Part shown: one piece after another, positions 1 to 9,763 of the stretch
How positions within the stretch are numbered: position 1 is the first letter of the stretch
Layout of the letters: each line of letters starts with the position of its first letter
Origin: an uncultured Aeromonadales bacterium
Lineage (GTDB): Bacteria; Pseudomonadota; Gammaproteobacteria; Enterobacterales; Succinivibrionaceae
NCBI GenBank assembly: GCA_902776275.1
Contig: CACYPI010000010.1
Span: 1-47,302 of the forward strand
DNA: 47,302 bases
Direction: 5' to 3'
Made by a program: the position numbers and the translations under genes
The notes under the pieces: model-generated
The model's input: the letters and a program-made list of their open reading frames with translations, nothing else
The model's database searches: none
Told to the model about the DNA's origin: nothing

Positions 1-41
1 CGCAAAATACATCCAGAATCAGTATTCCAAGTGACTACCGT

Positions 42-91
42 TGCGGCCATTCCTCTCCTGACTGAAGTGAGAAGATTCCTGGCCGCATTTT
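42..91 (+). terminator. Possible terminator of an upstream gene
   Basis: TGCGGCCA (42-49) pairs with TGGCCGCA (80-87) and is followed by TTTTAA. The 30-nt loop holds a small TCTC/GAGA pairing. This would end a plus-strand gene lying before the window. The long loop makes it weaker than the other terminators here. Confidence 0.35.
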
Positions 92-109
92 AATTGAAGG
101 GCGCGCACG

Positions 110-143
110 AAAAATCCCCTGGATCCTTGCGGACCCAGGGGAT
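110..143 (-). terminator. Rho-independent terminator of groESL
   Basis: On the minus strand a 13-bp stem (131-143 with 114-126, one G.U pair) closes a GCAA loop and runs into a short U tract. It lies 40 nt beyond the groEL stop, so it should end the groES-groEL transcript. Confidence 0.8.
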
Positions 144-182
144 CTTCATTCAGGGCTTGCGCCCTTCAGGCCCTGGGCTTGA

Positions 183-1841
<1,659 letters not shown>

Positions 1842-1863
1842 TTAATAAAATCTGACGCTTTGT

Positions 1864-2154
1864 TTAGTCTTCGACGATGGCCATGATGTCGCTCTCGGAG
1901 AGGATGAGCACGTCCTCGCCGTCGAGCTTCTCCTTCTTGGAGGCGTAGCCCTCGTTGTACACCACGGTGTCGCCGACCTTGACTGCCATCTTGGCGGTCT
2001 GGCCGTTGTCGAGCAGGCGGCCGTTGCCGACGGCGATGACCTTGCCGCGGGTGGACTTCTCAGCCTGGGAGCCGAGCAGGATGCCGCCCTCGGACTTCTT
2101 CTCTTCCTCAAAGGGCTTGACAATAACGCGATCGTACAAAGGAACTAATTTCAT
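1864..2154 (-). CDS. groES: Co-chaperonin GroES (10 kDa)
   Basis: A 96-residue co-chaperonin that caps the GroEL chamber. The N-terminal YDRVIVKP strand, the mobile loop region ([12 protein letters not shown]), the roof-loop area and the C-terminal strand ([13 protein letters not shown]) are all present at the expected positions, and the length is normal. It is the first gene of the groES-groEL pair. An overlapping frame (1842-2123, minus) is a high-GC shadow without family features. Confidence 0.98.
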   Translation of the reverse strand: MKLVPLYDRVIVKPFEEEKKSEGGILLGSQAEKSTRGKVIAVGNGRLLDNGQTAKMAVKVGDTVVYNEGYASKKEKLDGEDVLILSESDIMAIVED

Positions 2155-2254
2155 GATGACCCCGGTAAAAAACCAAAAATCTAAAAACTCTCAATGGACG
2201 GAACGGCCCCGCCCCCGGCCCGCGCCGACAGGCGCTCTTTTTCAACAACTCATA

Positions 2255-2282
2255 AAATGGGGGCGCTTTGCGGCGTTTCAAG
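2255..2282 (-). promoter_or_regulatory. Sigma-32 heat-shock promoter of groESL
   Basis: Read on the minus strand, CTTGAAA (2276-2282) is followed after 13 nt by CCCCATTT (2255-2262). Both elements and the spacing match the enterobacterial RpoH consensus (CTTGAAA, N11-16, CCCCATNT). It lies about 100 nt upstream of the groES start. No CIRCE element is present, so control is by sigma-32 rather than HrcA. Confidence 0.85.
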
Positions 2283-2420
2283 GAAGATCGCCAGAATTTT
2301 TTAAACTCGGCATTAACCGCATGATCTTTTAATGTTTATTTCTTGTTTTCCGCACTTGAGGCACAGCTGCAGGGTTTGAGGCGGCTACGGAGAAACGGAA
2401 CTGGTGCATGCTCTCAGGAT

Positions 2421-2451
2421 GCGGCAGGCCGCCCAATGGGCGGCCTGCCGC
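2421..2451. repeat. 15-bp perfect palindrome after the EamA gene
   Basis: GCGGCAGGCCGCCCA (2421-2435) is exactly mirrored at 2437-2451 around one base. It lies 42 nt beyond the EamA transporter stop. There is no U tract on either strand, so it is not a standard terminator. It may be a transcript-end stabiliser, or a member of a REP-like family; only one copy was noticed here. Confidence 0.6.
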
Positions 2452-2492
2452 GCCTTGGGACCAGATCCCAATGACTTGCTGGCGGGAATGCG

Positions 2493-3488
2493 CTACCTCT
2501 TGGCCTCGGAAGGGCCCGCGCCCTCGCCGCCGTCCTGCGCCGCCTGGGCGGCCTTGCTCTTGGCGGCCTTGATGACACTGTGCGATCCGCGCCTTGAGGC
2601 GATCTTCGAGCGCATGGTGAGCACCATGCCGAACAGGATGATCGCGCCGCCTGCCATCTGCGCAGGCAGCAACACCTCGCCCAGGAAGAAATGCCCCATC
2701 AGCGCGCCTGCCACCGGGATTATGTAAACGAAGGCCCCGGTCTTGCTCGCGCCCACGCGCAGCACGCCCCAGTTCCAGCCCACGAACGCCGCAATCCCGG
2801 ATCCGAAGACCATGTAGGCCATCGCGAATACCCCGTCGAGCCCGAAGCCCTCGCACCTGATGTCCCCGACCGCCGCGGCATTGGAGAGGCACAAGATGGC
2901 TCCGAATAACCCGGACCAGGCGGTGGCGCTCAGGCTCCCCTCCTTTGATGGCAGGTACCAGCTGATGACGGTGTAGATGGACCACATCGACTCGGCGACA
3001 AGCACGATGACGTCGCCCTTGTTGATGTCAAGCGACATGAGCGCGTCGAGCGATCCCCTCACGACGATGCAGATGGCGCCAGCGCACGAGATGGCGATGC
3101 CCAGCCACCCCTTGGGGCTGAGCCTCTCGCCTATGACGATGAACGCCAGCACGCTCGTCACCGTGGGGCCGATGCTCTCGATGAGCGCGGTGTTCGAGGC
3201 GGTGGTGTACTTGAGGCCGGTCATCAGCACGGTGTTGTGCAGATAGATCCCGGTGAGCCCCATCAGGAAGATCACGATCCACGCCCGCCTGCCGTGCGGG
3301 AAGAATTCTTGGCGGCCCTTCTTCGTGAGCGCGAGGAACAGGAAGATGATCGCCGCCATCATGAGGAAGCGCACGCCGGTGAGCGTGAGCGGCGGCATCT
3401 TGGAGACGAGCACCTTGCCGCATGCCGGGGTGCCGCCCCAGAGCACGCAGGTGAGCGCGAGCACGAAATAAGCCTTGGCCTTGTTCAT
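2493..3488 (-). CDS. EamA/DMT-family transporter
   Basis: A 331-residue inner-membrane protein of the drug/metabolite (EamA) superfamily with two EamA repeats and about ten hydrophobic segments. Family cues are the first helix with VLWGGTPACGKVL, the GxRFL stretch near residue 40 and ALIESIGPTVTSVLAFIVIG closing the first repeat. The second repeat ends around residue 290, followed by a basic hydrophilic tail (residues 295-331). Substrate cannot be read from sequence; members export amino acids or metabolites. It lies between fxsA and groES, where Escherichia coli carries the unrelated exporter yjeH, so the slot is conserved but the transporter family differs. It starts just after fxsA on the same strand. 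Confidence 0.85.
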   Translation of the reverse strand: MNKAKAYFVLALTCVLWGGTPACGKVLVSKMPPLTLTGVRFLMMAAIIFLFLALTKKGRQEFFPHGRRAWIVIFLMGLTGIYLHNTVLMTGLKYTTASNTALIESIGPTVTSVLAFIVIGERLSPKGWLGIAISCAGAICIVVRGSLDALMSLDINKGDVIVLVAESMWSIYTVISWYLPSKEGSLSATAWSGLFGAILCLSNAAAVGDIRCEGFGLDGVFAMAYMVFGSGIAAFVGWNWGVLRVGASKTGAFVYIIPVAGALMGHFFLGEVLLPAQMAGGAIILFGMVLTMRSKIASRRGSHSVIKAAKSKAAQAAQDGGEGAGPSEAKR

Positions 3489-3506
3489 GCGGCCTCCTGC
3501 AGGAGA

Positions 3507-3998
3507 TCAGGATCTGCCAGAATCCTTGGGATCATCGCCGGAGCTGCCTAAATCCCCTTCCTTGCCGGAGTGCTCCTCGTGCACCTCGGTGTACTCGGCG
3601 TCGATGATCCTCCCGCCGCTGCGGGGATCCTGGGCGCTGCCCTGGCCGTAGAACCAGAACGACTTGCCCGAGTTGAGGCCGTCGGTGATCCTGCGCTCGA
3701 GGAAATGCTGGACCTGCGGGATGAGCAGCAGCACGCCGATGGCGTCGGAGACGAATCCCGGGATGAGCATGAAGAACCCGGCAAGCGGGATCCACAGGAG
3801 GTGCAGCGAGGGCCTGGGGTTGTTCTGCATCTCCACCAGCGCGGCGCGGAAGCGCGCCTTTACGAGCGCGACGCCCAGGATCATGAACGCGAAGAGCGCC
3901 GTAACGGTGTAGAGCGCGCCGATCTTCGAGCCTACCTCGATGATCACGATGATCTCGACTACGAACAGTATGAAAAGCGCCGGGATGAGGTGACGCAT
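3507..3998 (-). CDS. fxsA: FxsA family membrane protein
   Basis: A 163-residue cytoplasmic-membrane protein. FxsA is named for the relief of F-plasmid exclusion of phage T7 when overproduced; its normal role is unclear. Three hydrophobic segments lie in the first 100 residues, including an N-terminal helix and AGFFMLIPGFVSDAIGVLLL, the best-conserved FxsA stretch. The C-terminal 55 residues are hydrophilic and acidic. I chose the ATG at 3998 because GGAGG precedes it; an upstream extension to 4058 is GC-rich and unlike the family. It is divergent from dsbD and near groESL, as in enterics. Confidence 0.92.
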   Translation of the reverse strand: MRHLIPALFILFVVEIIVIIEVGSKIGALYTVTALFAFMILGVALVKARFRAALVEMQNNPRPSLHLLWIPLAGFFMLIPGFVSDAIGVLLLIPQVQHFLERRITDGLNSGKSFWFYGQGSAQDPRSGGRIIDAEYTEVHEEHSGKEGDLGSSGDDPKDSGRS

Positions 3999-4122
3999 GA
4001 CCAGACCTCCAGTGTGCAAAGGCCCGCGGGGCCTTGCGCCGCCGCCATGGGCTATCATATGGGCTTGATGCCGCTAGCGCGGAAAGCCACCTGCCTATGA
4101 TACAGGGTTGAACGACGCCCAA

Positions 4123-5901
4123 ATGAGAAAATTCCTGACGCAAATCCTTGCCCTGCTGGCGATCCCAGCACTGCTCTGCCTTGCAGCGCCAGCCTTGGCC
4201 GGCGATGAACTCGACCCGATGTTCGACCTGGGGCAGGACGCACCCTCAGCGCCTGCCGATTCACCCTTTTCGGGCACGCTCTCCTTTGACAGCGCGAAGA
4301 AGGAGCTGGTGCTGAGGGTCGAGGTGGCATCAGGCGCCTACGTCTACCTCGACAGCATCAAGGCTGAGGCCAATGGCGCCAGCATAAGCGCCTCCAACCT
4401 CCCGCAGGGCGAGGCCCACAAGGGGCCTGACGGCAAGGAGCGCGCGATAGTCGCGCGCTCCTTTGAATCCCGCTTCAAGGTCTCAGGCGCATCAGTGGGT
4501 GCCTCTGCCACCGCCTCGTTCCAAGGCTGCGACAGCGCCGGGGTGTGCTACCCGCCCGTGGATCTGCAAAGCTCCATCCCTGCCTTCAAGTCCGGAGGAG
4601 GGCAAGCGCAGGATCCAGATGCAGCAGGAGATCAGGACAGCGCGGCCACAGACGGCAGCGCCGGCACCGCCGCGCTCGAGGCCCAGCGTCAGGAGGAGTC
4701 CTCCGTGCTGCCAGGCTCCTTTGCCATCACGCTGCTCGTGATGCTGCTCACCGGCATGGGGCTTGACCTCACACCCTGCGTGCTCCCGCTTTTAGGCGTG
4801 TTCTCGGCGATGATCATGGGGGCAGGCCGCCGCAGCCTGCGCACCGCTGTATTGCTCAACGCAAGCTATCTATCCGGCCTGGTCGCGGCCTATACGGCGC
4901 TTGGCTGGGTGTTCGCCTCGGCCGGCATGCAGGCACGCGCGATCTTCGCCTCCCCTGCGATGGCCATCGCGATGGCCGCGCTGTTCCTGATCTTCGCGGC
5001 CGACTGCGCCGGGTTCATCTCCATCAAGGTGCCCGCGCTCTTCAACGCGGCCATCCAGAAGCGCCTCTCGTCGCAGCGCGGCGGCGCAGTCCCCTCGGCC
5101 TTCATCTTCGGGGCGCTCTCGGGGCTGCTCACCACGCCCTGCACCAGCGCGCCGCTTGCCGCGGCGCTGCTCTACGTGGCCCATGACGGAAGCGCGCTGC
5201 GCGGCACGCTGATGTTCATGGCCGTGGGGCTGGGCATGGGGCTTCCGCTTGCCGCCGCCGGGATCTTCGGGGCGAGGATCCTGCCAAAGCCCGGCGCCTA
5301 CTCGGTGTATGTGAGAAAGCTCATCGCGCTGCCTTTGGTGTTCGCAGCCTGCCTCGTGCTGATGCCGCTATTGAACTGGAACCGCTATTTCGAGGCCGGA
5401 GCCGGCGCCTTGATGATGTTCTACTTTGCATACGTCACCATGGATTCCCTGCACGTGCAAAGAAAGATGCACAAGGCCGTGGTCTCCGCACTCTATGGCC
5501 TTTGCACGCTCTTTACCGTCTACGTGGCCGCCGCGCCGGCGGGGCAGCTGCCATTTGAGGAAGTGGGCTCGATTGAAAGGCTCGATGAGCTTGCCGCAAG
5601 CTCCCCGCTCTACGTGACCTTCAGTGCCTCGTGGTGCGAGAACTGCCACGCGCTCGACGAGGACGTCTACTCCAAGGAGAAGTTCGCAACGCTGCTTTCC
5701 GGCAAGGGGCTCAAGGGAGTGAGGATCGATCTTTCAGATCCCAAGTCGGAGTTCTCGCGAAAGGTGGCAAGGCGCTTTGGGATCTCAGGCGTGCCGGCGG
5801 CTGCAATGGTCGAAGGCAGGAGGGCCTCGCCCCTGCTCTCAGGCTACCAGGGCTTTGGTGCGGTGCGGAAATTCATTGAGAAGCATCACGCGGCAGAATG
5901 A
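4123..5901 (+). CDS. dsbD: Thiol:disulfide interchange protein DsbD
   Basis: This 592-residue protein carries electrons from cytoplasmic thioredoxin across the inner membrane to periplasmic thiol proteins. It has the full three-part design: a signal peptide (residues 1-27), a periplasmic alpha domain with the pair C136-x5-C142, a central membrane domain of about eight helices with C219 (DLTPC) and C340 (TTPC), and a C-terminal thioredoxin domain with WCENC (C505, C508). All six redox cysteines of the family are present. The ATG at 4123 is preferred to a TTG at 4108 because the signal peptide starts there. It is divergent from fxsA, matching the enteric neighbourhood. It is usually needed for cytochrome c maturation and DsbC recycling. 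Confidence 0.96.
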   Translation: MRKFLTQILALLAIPALLCLAAPALAGDELDPMFDLGQDAPSAPADSPFSGTLSFDSAKKELVLRVEVASGAYVYLDSIKAEANGASISASNLPQGEAHKGPDGKERAIVARSFESRFKVSGASVGASATASFQGCDSAGVCYPPVDLQSSIPAFKSGGGQAQDPDAAGDQDSAATDGSAGTAALEAQRQEESSVLPGSFAITLLVMLLTGMGLDLTPCVLPLLGVFSAMIMGAGRRSLRTAVLLNASYLSGLVAAYTALGWVFASAGMQARAIFASPAMAIAMAALFLIFAADCAGFISIKVPALFNAAIQKRLSSQRGGAVPSAFIFGALSGLLTTPCTSAPLAAALLYVAHDGSALRGTLMFMAVGLGMGLPLAAAGIFGARILPKPGAYSVYVRKLIALPLVFAACLVLMPLLNWNRYFEAGAGALMMFYFAYVTMDSLHVQRKMHKAVVSALYGLCTLFTVYVAAAPAGQLPFEEVGSIERLDELAASSPLYVTFSASWCENCHALDEDVYSKEKFATLLSGKGLKGVRIDLSDPKSEFSRKVARRFGISGVPAAAMVEGRRASPLLSGYQGFGAVRKFIEKHHAAE

Positions 5902-6219
5902 GGCAATTCCCCCAAAAGGAACTTTTCCACTCCAAAACCAGCATCGAAGGCAATTTTTCTCACTTGCAGCCTTCATGCAAAATGTTGGACATGCTGGTTG
6001 GCTATCCATTGTTTTCCCATTATTTAATTTCACAAAATACCTGCTTTAGAACATCTTCATCAGTGTTATTGCACTAATATTGCACATCGTATTTTCAATA
6101 CGGTGCTTAAATCGCCCAAGCAATGCATCTTTTTGACGCGTTGGCAAAACAATTCATTTTTTTGCGAACTAATTGCCATTTCACGGAAAATTCAAGCTGT
6201 CTGAAATTCTCAAACGTCA

Positions 6220-6235
6220 TGGCATACAAAATGCC
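6220..6235 (+). promoter_or_regulatory. Candidate sigma-54 (-24/-12) element
   Basis: TGGCATACAAAATGCC has the GG and GC dinucleotides spaced as in sigma-54 promoters (TGGCAC-N5-TTGC), but TT becomes AT before the -12 GC. It is also a GGCAT/ATGCC inverted repeat, so chance is possible. Nitrogen control of an amide operon would make sense. Confidence 0.3.
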
Positions 6236-6246
6236 CTTCATAAAGA

Positions 6247-6260
6247 TTGATGTAGATCAA
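6247..6260 (+). promoter_or_regulatory. Perfect FNR box
   Basis: TTGATGTAGATCAA matches the FNR consensus TTGAT-N4-ATCAA at every fixed position. It is centred at 6253.5, about 164 nt before the nitrilase start. With a -10-like TTAAAA at 6282-6287, the spacing suits class II activation under low oxygen. Confidence 0.65.
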
Positions 6261-6417
6261 AATATTAGTTGAGCATGCCCATTAAAAGTGAACCAGTCTC
6301 AAATCAGTCATAAGACGTCTAAACATCTGCCATTTCGGTGCTGAGTGCTACTTTCTGATCCGTGAAACCGCCATCAACTGCGGCATTTTGGTTCAACTTT
6401 TCATCGGAGTTCACGGC

Positions 6418-7293
6418 ATGTCAGATAACACTTTCCCCTCATACAAGGTTGCGGCAATCCAGACCGAACCTGAAATCGGCAACAAGCAGAAAAACGTCTC
6501 CCACATGGTCGAGCAGATCCGGACCGCCGCCGGCAATGGCGCGCTCCTCACGGTGCTGCCGGAACTTGCCAACACCGGCTACGTGTTCAACAGCCGGGAG
6601 GAAGCCTTCTCGCTGGCCGAAACCATCCCGGATGGTGAAACCTGCAAGGTCATTGGGGATCTGGCCCGGGAACTCAAGATCTACATCGTCTTCGGCATCA
6701 CCGAGCGCGATGGCAACTGCCTGTACAACTCAGCCGCCTTCTTCGGCCCTGACGGCTTCATCGGCAAGTACCGCAAAAACCACCTCTGGTGCGACGAGAA
6801 CCTGTTCTTCGAGGCAGGAAATCTCGGGATGCCGGTCTACAAGACCCCGATCGGGCGCATCGGCATGCTCATCTGCTACGACGGGTGGTTCCCGGAGCTC
6901 TACCGCCTCGCCTCTATGCAGGGCGCCGACATCATCTGCACCTGCACGAACTGGGTGCCCATGGCAGGACAGCCTGAAAACTGCCTGGCCATGGCGAACA
7001 TCCTCGCCATGGGGTCTGCTCACGTCAACTCGCTCAACGTCATCTGCGCCGACCGCGTCGGCACTGAAAGGGACCAGCCCTTCCTGGGCCAGAGCATAGT
7101 CGTGGGCCCCGAAGGCTGGCTCCTCGCAGGCCCTGCATCCAAGAGCGCCGAGGAGATCATCTACGCAGACATCAACATCAAGAAAACCAGGGCGCACAGG
7201 CAGACCAATGCCTTCAACAACATCGTCCGCGACCGCCGCGATGACCTCTACGACCCCATGCTCGGGGCAGACATGGATTTAACCCGCTGGTAG
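6418..7293 (+). CDS. Nitrilase-superfamily carbon-nitrogen hydrolase
   Basis: A 291-residue cytosolic hydrolase of the nitrilase fold, which attacks amide, carbamoyl or nitrile carbon-nitrogen bonds. The catalytic triad is visible: Glu49 in LPELANTGY, Lys120 in KYRKNHLW and Cys153 in LICYDGWFPE. Length and lack of extra domains suit an omega-amidase or N-carbamoyl-type amidase rather than a true nitrilase, but the substrate cannot be read directly. The start at 6418 follows a GGAG; a longer frame from 6388 adds ten residues of untranslated-looking sequence. It is first in the operon with two binding proteins, a Liv-type transporter, an amidase-signature enzyme and an M20 hydrolase, so it probably acts on an imported amide-containing compound. 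Confidence 0.88.
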   Translation: MSDNTFPSYKVAAIQTEPEIGNKQKNVSHMVEQIRTAAGNGALLTVLPELANTGYVFNSREEAFSLAETIPDGETCKVIGDLARELKIYIVFGITERDGNCLYNSAAFFGPDGFIGKYRKNHLWCDENLFFEAGNLGMPVYKTPIGRIGMLICYDGWFPELYRLASMQGADIICTCTNWVPMAGQPENCLAMANILAMGSAHVNSLNVICADRVGTERDQPFLGQSIVVGPEGWLLAGPASKSAEEIIYADINIKKTRAHRQTNAFNNIVRDRRDDLYDPMLGADMDLTRW

Positions 7294-7314
7294 TTTTTAA
7301 GGAAGAACAATAAT

Positions 7315-8469
7315 ATGAAAACTTCAATCGCCGCACTTTCCCTGGCACTGGCATCTGCTATCGCCGTCTCCTCGGCTTTTGCCGAGGACACCATCAAGAT
7401 CGGCATTCCGGTCGGCCTCTCAGGCGCCAACAGCGTGGTCGCCCCTTCAGTCGTGCAGTCTGCCGAGTTCGCCGCCGACGAGATCAATGCAAAAGGCGGC
7501 ATCCTCGGCAAGAAGATCGAGCTGGTCGTGGCCGATGACGCCTCAGGCGCGGTAGGCGCGCAGAAGGCCTTCGACTCCCTCATCTTCGACAAGAAGGTCG
7601 ACGCCATCATCACCATGGAGACCTCGGCGGCCAGGAACGCCGCCTTGCCGGTGGTCTCAAGGGGCAAGGTGCCTTACATCTACACCGCGTTCTACGAGGG
7701 CCACTCCTGCAACAAGTGGATGTATGTCAACGGCTGGGTTCCCGAGCAGCTCTCCTCGGCGATGGTCGACTACCTGAGCAAGGAGCACAACGCCAAGAAG
7801 TTCTTCCTGATCGGCTCCGATTACGCCTTCGGGCGCGGCGTGCTCAAGTTCACCCGCGAGTACATCGAGAAGGCCGGCATGTCCATCTGCGGGGATGAAT
7901 ACCTCCCCATGGATGGCAGCGACTGGACCGCGATCATCGCCAAGGTGAGGTCGGAGAAGCCTGACGCGATCATCAGCTGCACCGCAGGCGGCGTGCCCAA
8001 CGTGACACTGGGCAAGCAGCTCAAGGCAGCCGGGATCAACATCCCTTACGGAAACCTCGCCCTCGACGAGGGAACGGCCAAGGACATGGGAAAGGCTGCC
8101 GAGGGGATCATCATCGCAGGCTCCTACATGACCGCGCTCGACACTCCTGAGAACAAGGCCTTCCTCGAGAACATGAAGAAGAAGTTCGGCAGCGACCTGA
8201 AGACTCCGAACGAGCTTTCGGTTCCCGAGTATGACGCCTTCTACTCGTACAAGGCCGCGGTCGAGAAGGCCGGCAGCACCGATCACAAGGCCGTCATCAA
8301 GGCCCTGGGCGAGGTTGAGGCGCAGGGCCCGCGCGGCACCATCAAGATGGATCCGCACAACCGCCACGCCGACCTCGACATGTACCTAGGCCAGGTGCAA
8401 TCCGACGGCTCGGTGAAGCTCGTCTCCTCCATCAAGAACGTTCCGGCCGGCAAGCAGTGCAGCTTCTGA
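7315..8469 (+). CDS. Periplasmic amino-acid/amide-binding protein, copy 1
   Basis: A 384-residue type I periplasmic binding protein of the Leu/Ile/Val (HAAT) family. A cleaved signal peptide ends at residue 23 (AFA, then EDTIKIG). Family features include IGIPVGLSGAN near the mature N-terminus, AADEINAKGGILGKKIELV and the ligand-site region around SAARNAALPVVS. It captures the substrate for the Liv-type transporter encoded downstream. The next gene is a clear paralogue, probably from tandem duplication. AAGGAAG precedes the ATG. The ligand is probably an amide or amino-acid derivative, given the three hydrolases in the operon; this is inference. Confidence 0.9.
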   Translation: MKTSIAALSLALASAIAVSSAFAEDTIKIGIPVGLSGANSVVAPSVVQSAEFAADEINAKGGILGKKIELVVADDASGAVGAQKAFDSLIFDKKVDAIITMETSAARNAALPVVSRGKVPYIYTAFYEGHSCNKWMYVNGWVPEQLSSAMVDYLSKEHNAKKFFLIGSDYAFGRGVLKFTREYIEKAGMSICGDEYLPMDGSDWTAIIAKVRSEKPDAIISCTAGGVPNVTLGKQLKAAGINIPYGNLALDEGTAKDMGKAAEGIIIAGSYMTALDTPENKAFLENMKKKFGSDLKTPNELSVPEYDAFYSYKAAVEKAGSTDHKAVIKALGEVEAQGPRGTIKMDPHNRHADLDMYLGQVQSDGSVKLVSSIKNVPAGKQCSF

Positions 8470-8482
8470 CAGCGGCCAGAGC

Positions 8483-8505
8483 CCGGGGAGGCCAGCCCTC
8501 CCCGG
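8483..8505 (+). other. Intercistronic stem-loop between binding-protein genes
   Basis: CCGGGGAGG (8483-8491) pairs perfectly with CCTCCCCGG (8497-8505) around a 5-nt loop. No U tract follows, so it is more likely to stabilise the upstream message than to end transcription completely. Confidence 0.6.
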
Positions 8506-8552
8506 ATGAAACGCCGCACCGTTCCAATTTCATCAGATAGAAGGAATAAATC

Positions 8553-9701
8553 ATGAAGGCAGCAAGAATTTTCATCGCCGTTGCAGCGGCGGCAGTTTCA
8601 GCCTCCTCCTTTGCTGGCGACACCATCAAGATTGGCGTTCCTGTAGGGCTTTCAGGAGTGCACAGCGTCCTGGCCCCCTCTGAGATCCAGTCTGCTAAGC
8701 TCGCGGCAACCGAGATCAATGCCAAGGGCGGCATCCTCGGCAAGAAGATAGAGGTGGTGGTGGCGGACGATGGCTCGGGCGCCGTAGGCGCGCAGAAGGC
8801 CTTCGACTCGCTGATCTTCGACAAGAAGGTCGACGCGATCATAAGCTCCGAGACTTCAGCGGCCAGGAACGCGGCGTTGCCGATCGTCTCCCGCGGCAAG
8901 ATCCCCTACATCTACGCCACTTACTACGAGGGGCACTCCTGCAACAAGTGGATGTACATGAACGGCTGGGTGCCTGAGCAGCTCTCCTCGGCCATGGTCG
9001 GCTACCTGAACAAAACCTACAAGGCCAGGAAGTTCTTCCTCATCGGCTCCGACTACGTATTCGGCCGCGGCGTGCTCAAGTTCACCCGCGACTTCATCGA
9101 GAAGGCGGGGTTCGAGGTGGTCGGCGACGAGTACCTGCCCCTCGACGCCAGCGACTGGACTCCGATCATCTCCAAGGTCAGGGATGCCAAGCCTGACGCG
9201 ATCATAAGCTGCACCTCCGCAGGCGTCCCGAACGTCACGCTGGGCAAGCAGCTCAAGAGCTCCGGCCTGAAGCTCCCCTATGGCAACCTCGCGCTGGATG
9301 AGAGCACCGCCAAGAGCATGGGCGCCGATGCCGACGGCGTCGTGATCGCAGGCACTTACATGACTTCACTGGACACGCCTGAGAACAAGAAGTTCCTCGC
9401 GGCGATGAAGGAGCAGTTCAAGGACAAGTACCAGACCCCCAATGAGCACTCCGTCCCGATCTACGACGGCTTCTACTCCTACAAGGCCGCCTGCGAGAAG
9501 GCCGGCACCACTGATCCGAAGGCCGTGGTCAAGGCCCTGGGCGAGGTTGAGATCACAGGCCCGCGCGGCGTGATCAAGATGGATCCGCACAACCGCCATG
9601 CCGACCTGAACATGTACCTGGCCCAGGTGCAGCCTGACGGCTCGGTCAAGGTAGTCGACTCGGTCATGGGCCTCAAGCCCGGCGACCAGTGCCAGTTCTG
9701 A
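8553..9701 (+). CDS. Periplasmic amino-acid/amide-binding protein, copy 2
   Basis: A 382-residue paralogue of the preceding binding protein, collinear along its whole length and identical over long stretches (NAKGGILGKKIE, QKAFDSLIFDKKVDAII, FLIGSDY). The signal peptide ends at residue 21 (SFA, then GDTIKIG). Substitutions cluster in places such as GANSVVAPS versus GVHSVLAPS and the 200-240 region, so the two may differ in ligand preference while feeding one membrane complex. AGAAGGAA lies upstream of the ATG. Tandem binding proteins sharing one Liv-type translocator are known (LivJ/LivK). Confidence 0.9.
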   Translation: MKAARIFIAVAAAAVSASSFAGDTIKIGVPVGLSGVHSVLAPSEIQSAKLAATEINAKGGILGKKIEVVVADDGSGAVGAQKAFDSLIFDKKVDAIISSETSAARNAALPIVSRGKIPYIYATYYEGHSCNKWMYMNGWVPEQLSSAMVGYLNKTYKARKFFLIGSDYVFGRGVLKFTRDFIEKAGFEVVGDEYLPLDASDWTPIISKVRDAKPDAIISCTSAGVPNVTLGKQLKSSGLKLPYGNLALDESTAKSMGADADGVVIAGTYMTSLDTPENKKFLAAMKEQFKDKYQTPNEHSVPIYDGFYSYKAACEKAGTTDPKAVVKALGEVEITGPRGVIKMDPHNRHADLNMYLAQVQPDGSVKVVDSVMGLKPGDQCQF

Positions 9702-9728
9702 CGCTGATGCGGATCCGCCAGGCGTCAG
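9698..9728 (+). other. Stem-loop between binding protein 2 and permease
   Basis: CTGACGC (9698-9704, overlapping the stop codon) pairs with GCGTCAG (9722-9728); inside it the self-complementary GCGGATCCGC forms a second stem. There is no U tract. It probably limits readthrough or protects the binding-protein mRNA. Confidence 0.5.
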
Positions 9729-9763
9729 CTTGAGCGGAACCGCCTTTTCTTGAGGGAAATGCT

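Larger units (their letters stand above)
5902..6417 (+). other. AT-rich 516-nt regulatory intergenic region
   Basis: No convincing gene lies here and base composition drops sharply compared with its neighbours. The downstream half holds a sigma-54-like motif (6220-6235) and a perfect FNR box (6247-6260). TTAAAA near 6282-6287 is placed where a -10 element would sit if FNR bound at about -41.5. Confidence 0.6.

Noticed and set aside
2155..2330. CIRCE element upstream of groES
   Set aside because: The TTAGCACTC/GAGTGCTAA inverted repeat is not present; only a sigma-32 promoter is seen.
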